Shown one piece after another: positions 6,249 through 7,198 of a DNA stretch of 7,198 nt (position 1 is its first letter; the number at the start of each line of letters is the position of its first letter). Under the pieces are notes generated by a model. The model was given only the letters and a program-made list of their open reading frames with translations, had not been told where the DNA came from and did no database searches. Both the position numbers and the translations under genes were made by a program. The DNA comes from Cyanobacteriota bacterium (GTDB taxonomy: Bacteria > Cyanobacteriota > Cyanobacteriia > PCC-6307 > Cyanobiaceae): assembly GCA_947463165.1 (NCBI GenBank), contig CANHSW010000105.1:1-7198 (forward strand), read 5' to 3'.

Positions 6249-7198
6249 ATGAGTGAAGCCACCAAAGTTGAGGCCGCGTACGGCGCCGAACAGATCCAGG
6301 TGCTGGAAGGCCTGGAGCCGGTACGCAAGCGGCCGGGAATGTACATCGGCACCACCGGCCCCAGGGGCCTGCACCACCTGGTGTATGAGGTGGTGGACAA
6401 CTCCGTTGATGAGGCGCTAGCCGGTCACTGCGACCGGATCCTGGTGGCGCTCAACGACGACGGTTCCTGCTTGGTAACCGACAACGGCCGGGGCATTCCC
6501 ACCGACATTCATCCCCGCACCGGCAGGAGCGCCCTGGAAACGGTGCTCACCGTGCTACACGCCGGCGGCAAATTCGGATCCGGGGGCTACAAGGTTTCGG
6601 GCGGCCTGCATGGCGTTGGCATCTCCGTGGTTAACGCCCTCTCCGAATGGGTGGAGGTAACCGTGCACCGCCACGACCAGGTGCATCGCCAGCGCTTTGA
6701 ACGGGGCCTGCCGATCGGCACGCTGCTCTCGGAGCCGGGTGAGCCGGGTGAACAGGGGCGTACCGGCACCACGGTGTGTTTCAAGCCGGATATTGAGATT
6801 TTTTCTGGCGGCATCGAATTTGATTACGCCACCCTCTCGGCCAGGCTGAGGGAGCTGGCTTATCTAAATGGCGGCGTTAGAATTGTATTTCGCGACCAGC
6901 GAACTGCCGCCCTAGGCGAAAACGGCGAGCCCCATGAAGAGGTATATTTTTACGAGGGGGGAATCAAGGAGTACGTTGCTTATATAAATGCCCAGAAAGA
7001 TCCCCTGCACCCCAATATTATTTACGTAAATGCTGAGAAAGATGGCGTGCAGGTGGAGGCCGCTCTGCAGTGGTGTGTTGATGCCTATTCAGACAGTATT
7101 TTAGGTTTCGCTAATAATATCCGCACCGTTGATGGCGGCACCCATATTGAAGGGCTCAAAACGGTGCTTACCCGCACCCTGAATGCCTTCGCTAAGAA
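6249..7198 (+). CDS. gyrB: DNA gyrase subunit B, 5' part
   Basis: The first 316 codons of the ATPase subunit of DNA gyrase, which introduces negative supercoils with GyrA, are present; the window ends inside the gene. The GHKL ATPase fold is clear: VYEVVDNSVDEALAG (45-59) contains the catalytic Glu E47 and the Mg/ATP Asn N51, DNGRGIP is at 78-84, and GGLHGVG is at 118-124. The transducer domain begins around 230 and continues to the edge; the QTK loop, Toprim domain and C-terminal domain are beyond it. ATG 6249 is the only sensible start (MSEATKVEAAYGAEQIQVLEGLEP); the frame upstream is open to 6138 but without a start. Codon use changes inside the gene: third positions are mostly G/C up to about 6780, then close to half A/T, with codons such as TTA, ATA, CTA and AGA. 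The protein itself stays typical. Confidence 0.98.
   Translation, partial: MSEATKVEAAYGAEQIQVLEGLEPVRKRPGMYIGTTGPRGLHHLVYEVVDNSVDEALAGHCDRILVALNDDGSCLVTDNGRGIPTDIHPRTGRSALETVLTVLHAGGKFGSGGYKVSGGLHGVGISVVNALSEWVEVTVHRHDQVHRQRFERGLPIGTLLSEPGEPGEQGRTGTTVCFKPDIEIFSGGIEFDYATLSARLRELAYLNGGVRIVFRDQRTAALGENGEPHEEVYFYEGGIKEYVAYINAQKDPLHPNIIYVNAEKDGVQVEAALQWCVDAYSDSILGFANNIRTVDGGTHIEGLKTVLTRTLNAFAK
6732..6758 (+). repeat. gyrB: In-frame 9-bp repeat inside gyrB
   Basis: GAGCCGGGT is present twice in a row (6732-6749), followed by the related GAACAGGGG (6750-6758). In frame this gives EPG-EPG-EQG at GyrB residues 162-170, in a variable loop between the conserved FERGLPIGTL and RTGTTVCFKPD segments of the ATPase domain. 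It looks like a small slippage duplication tolerated in a surface loop. Confidence 0.75.

Noticed and set aside
6040..6400. Minus-strand open frames running through the gyrB leader repeats
   Set aside because: They overlap the conserved gyrB and miaA starts, have no family similarity, and owe their regular peptide pattern to the DNA repeat.

Overview
The window is a piece of a GC-rich picocyanobacterial chromosome, most likely from the Cyanobium / marine-brackish Synechococcus group. It opens inside psbA, the gene for the D1 core subunit of oxygen-evolving photosystem II, which fixes the phylum. The D1 tail ends in a picocyanobacteria-style C-terminal extension. The gene bodies are strongly GC-rich. 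I found no copy of the HIP1 octamer GCGATCGC, which is common in many other cyanobacteria. Species assignment is inference only.

Layout. 1-259 (+): 3' end of psbA, followed by a structured 3' UTR with a strong intrinsic terminator at 355-383. 415-1068 (-): nth, endonuclease III. 1247-2335 (+): aroC, chorismate synthase. 2355-3344 (-): a GntR-family regulator converging on aroC. 3449-4423 (+): a dienelactone-hydrolase-family alpha/beta hydrolase, divergent from the regulator, with a doubtful low-complexity N-terminus. 4451-5098 (-): infC, initiation factor IF3. 5144-6094 (-): miaA, tRNA dimethylallyltransferase, co-directional with and upstream of infC. 6249-7198 (+): 5' part of gyrB, running off the window. 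Every adjacent pair except miaA-infC is convergent or divergent, so the only likely operon is miaA-infC.

Functionally this is mainly housekeeping DNA: photosystem II, base-excision repair, the last step of the shikimate pathway, translation initiation, tRNA modification and DNA supercoiling. The regulator/hydrolase pair is the only part whose role is not clear from family knowledge. I see no mobile element, tRNA, rRNA, CRISPR array, toxin-antitoxin pair or defence system, and no convincing new multi-gene system.

The observations most worth a second look are: a perfectly phased array of four 16-bp direct repeats (with a 32-bp higher-order period) ending just before the gyrB start codon; an abrupt fall in GC inside gyrB from about 66% to about 50% near position 6780; an endonuclease III whose iron-sulfur cysteines have non-standard spacing; and competing hairpins in the psbA 3' UTR.
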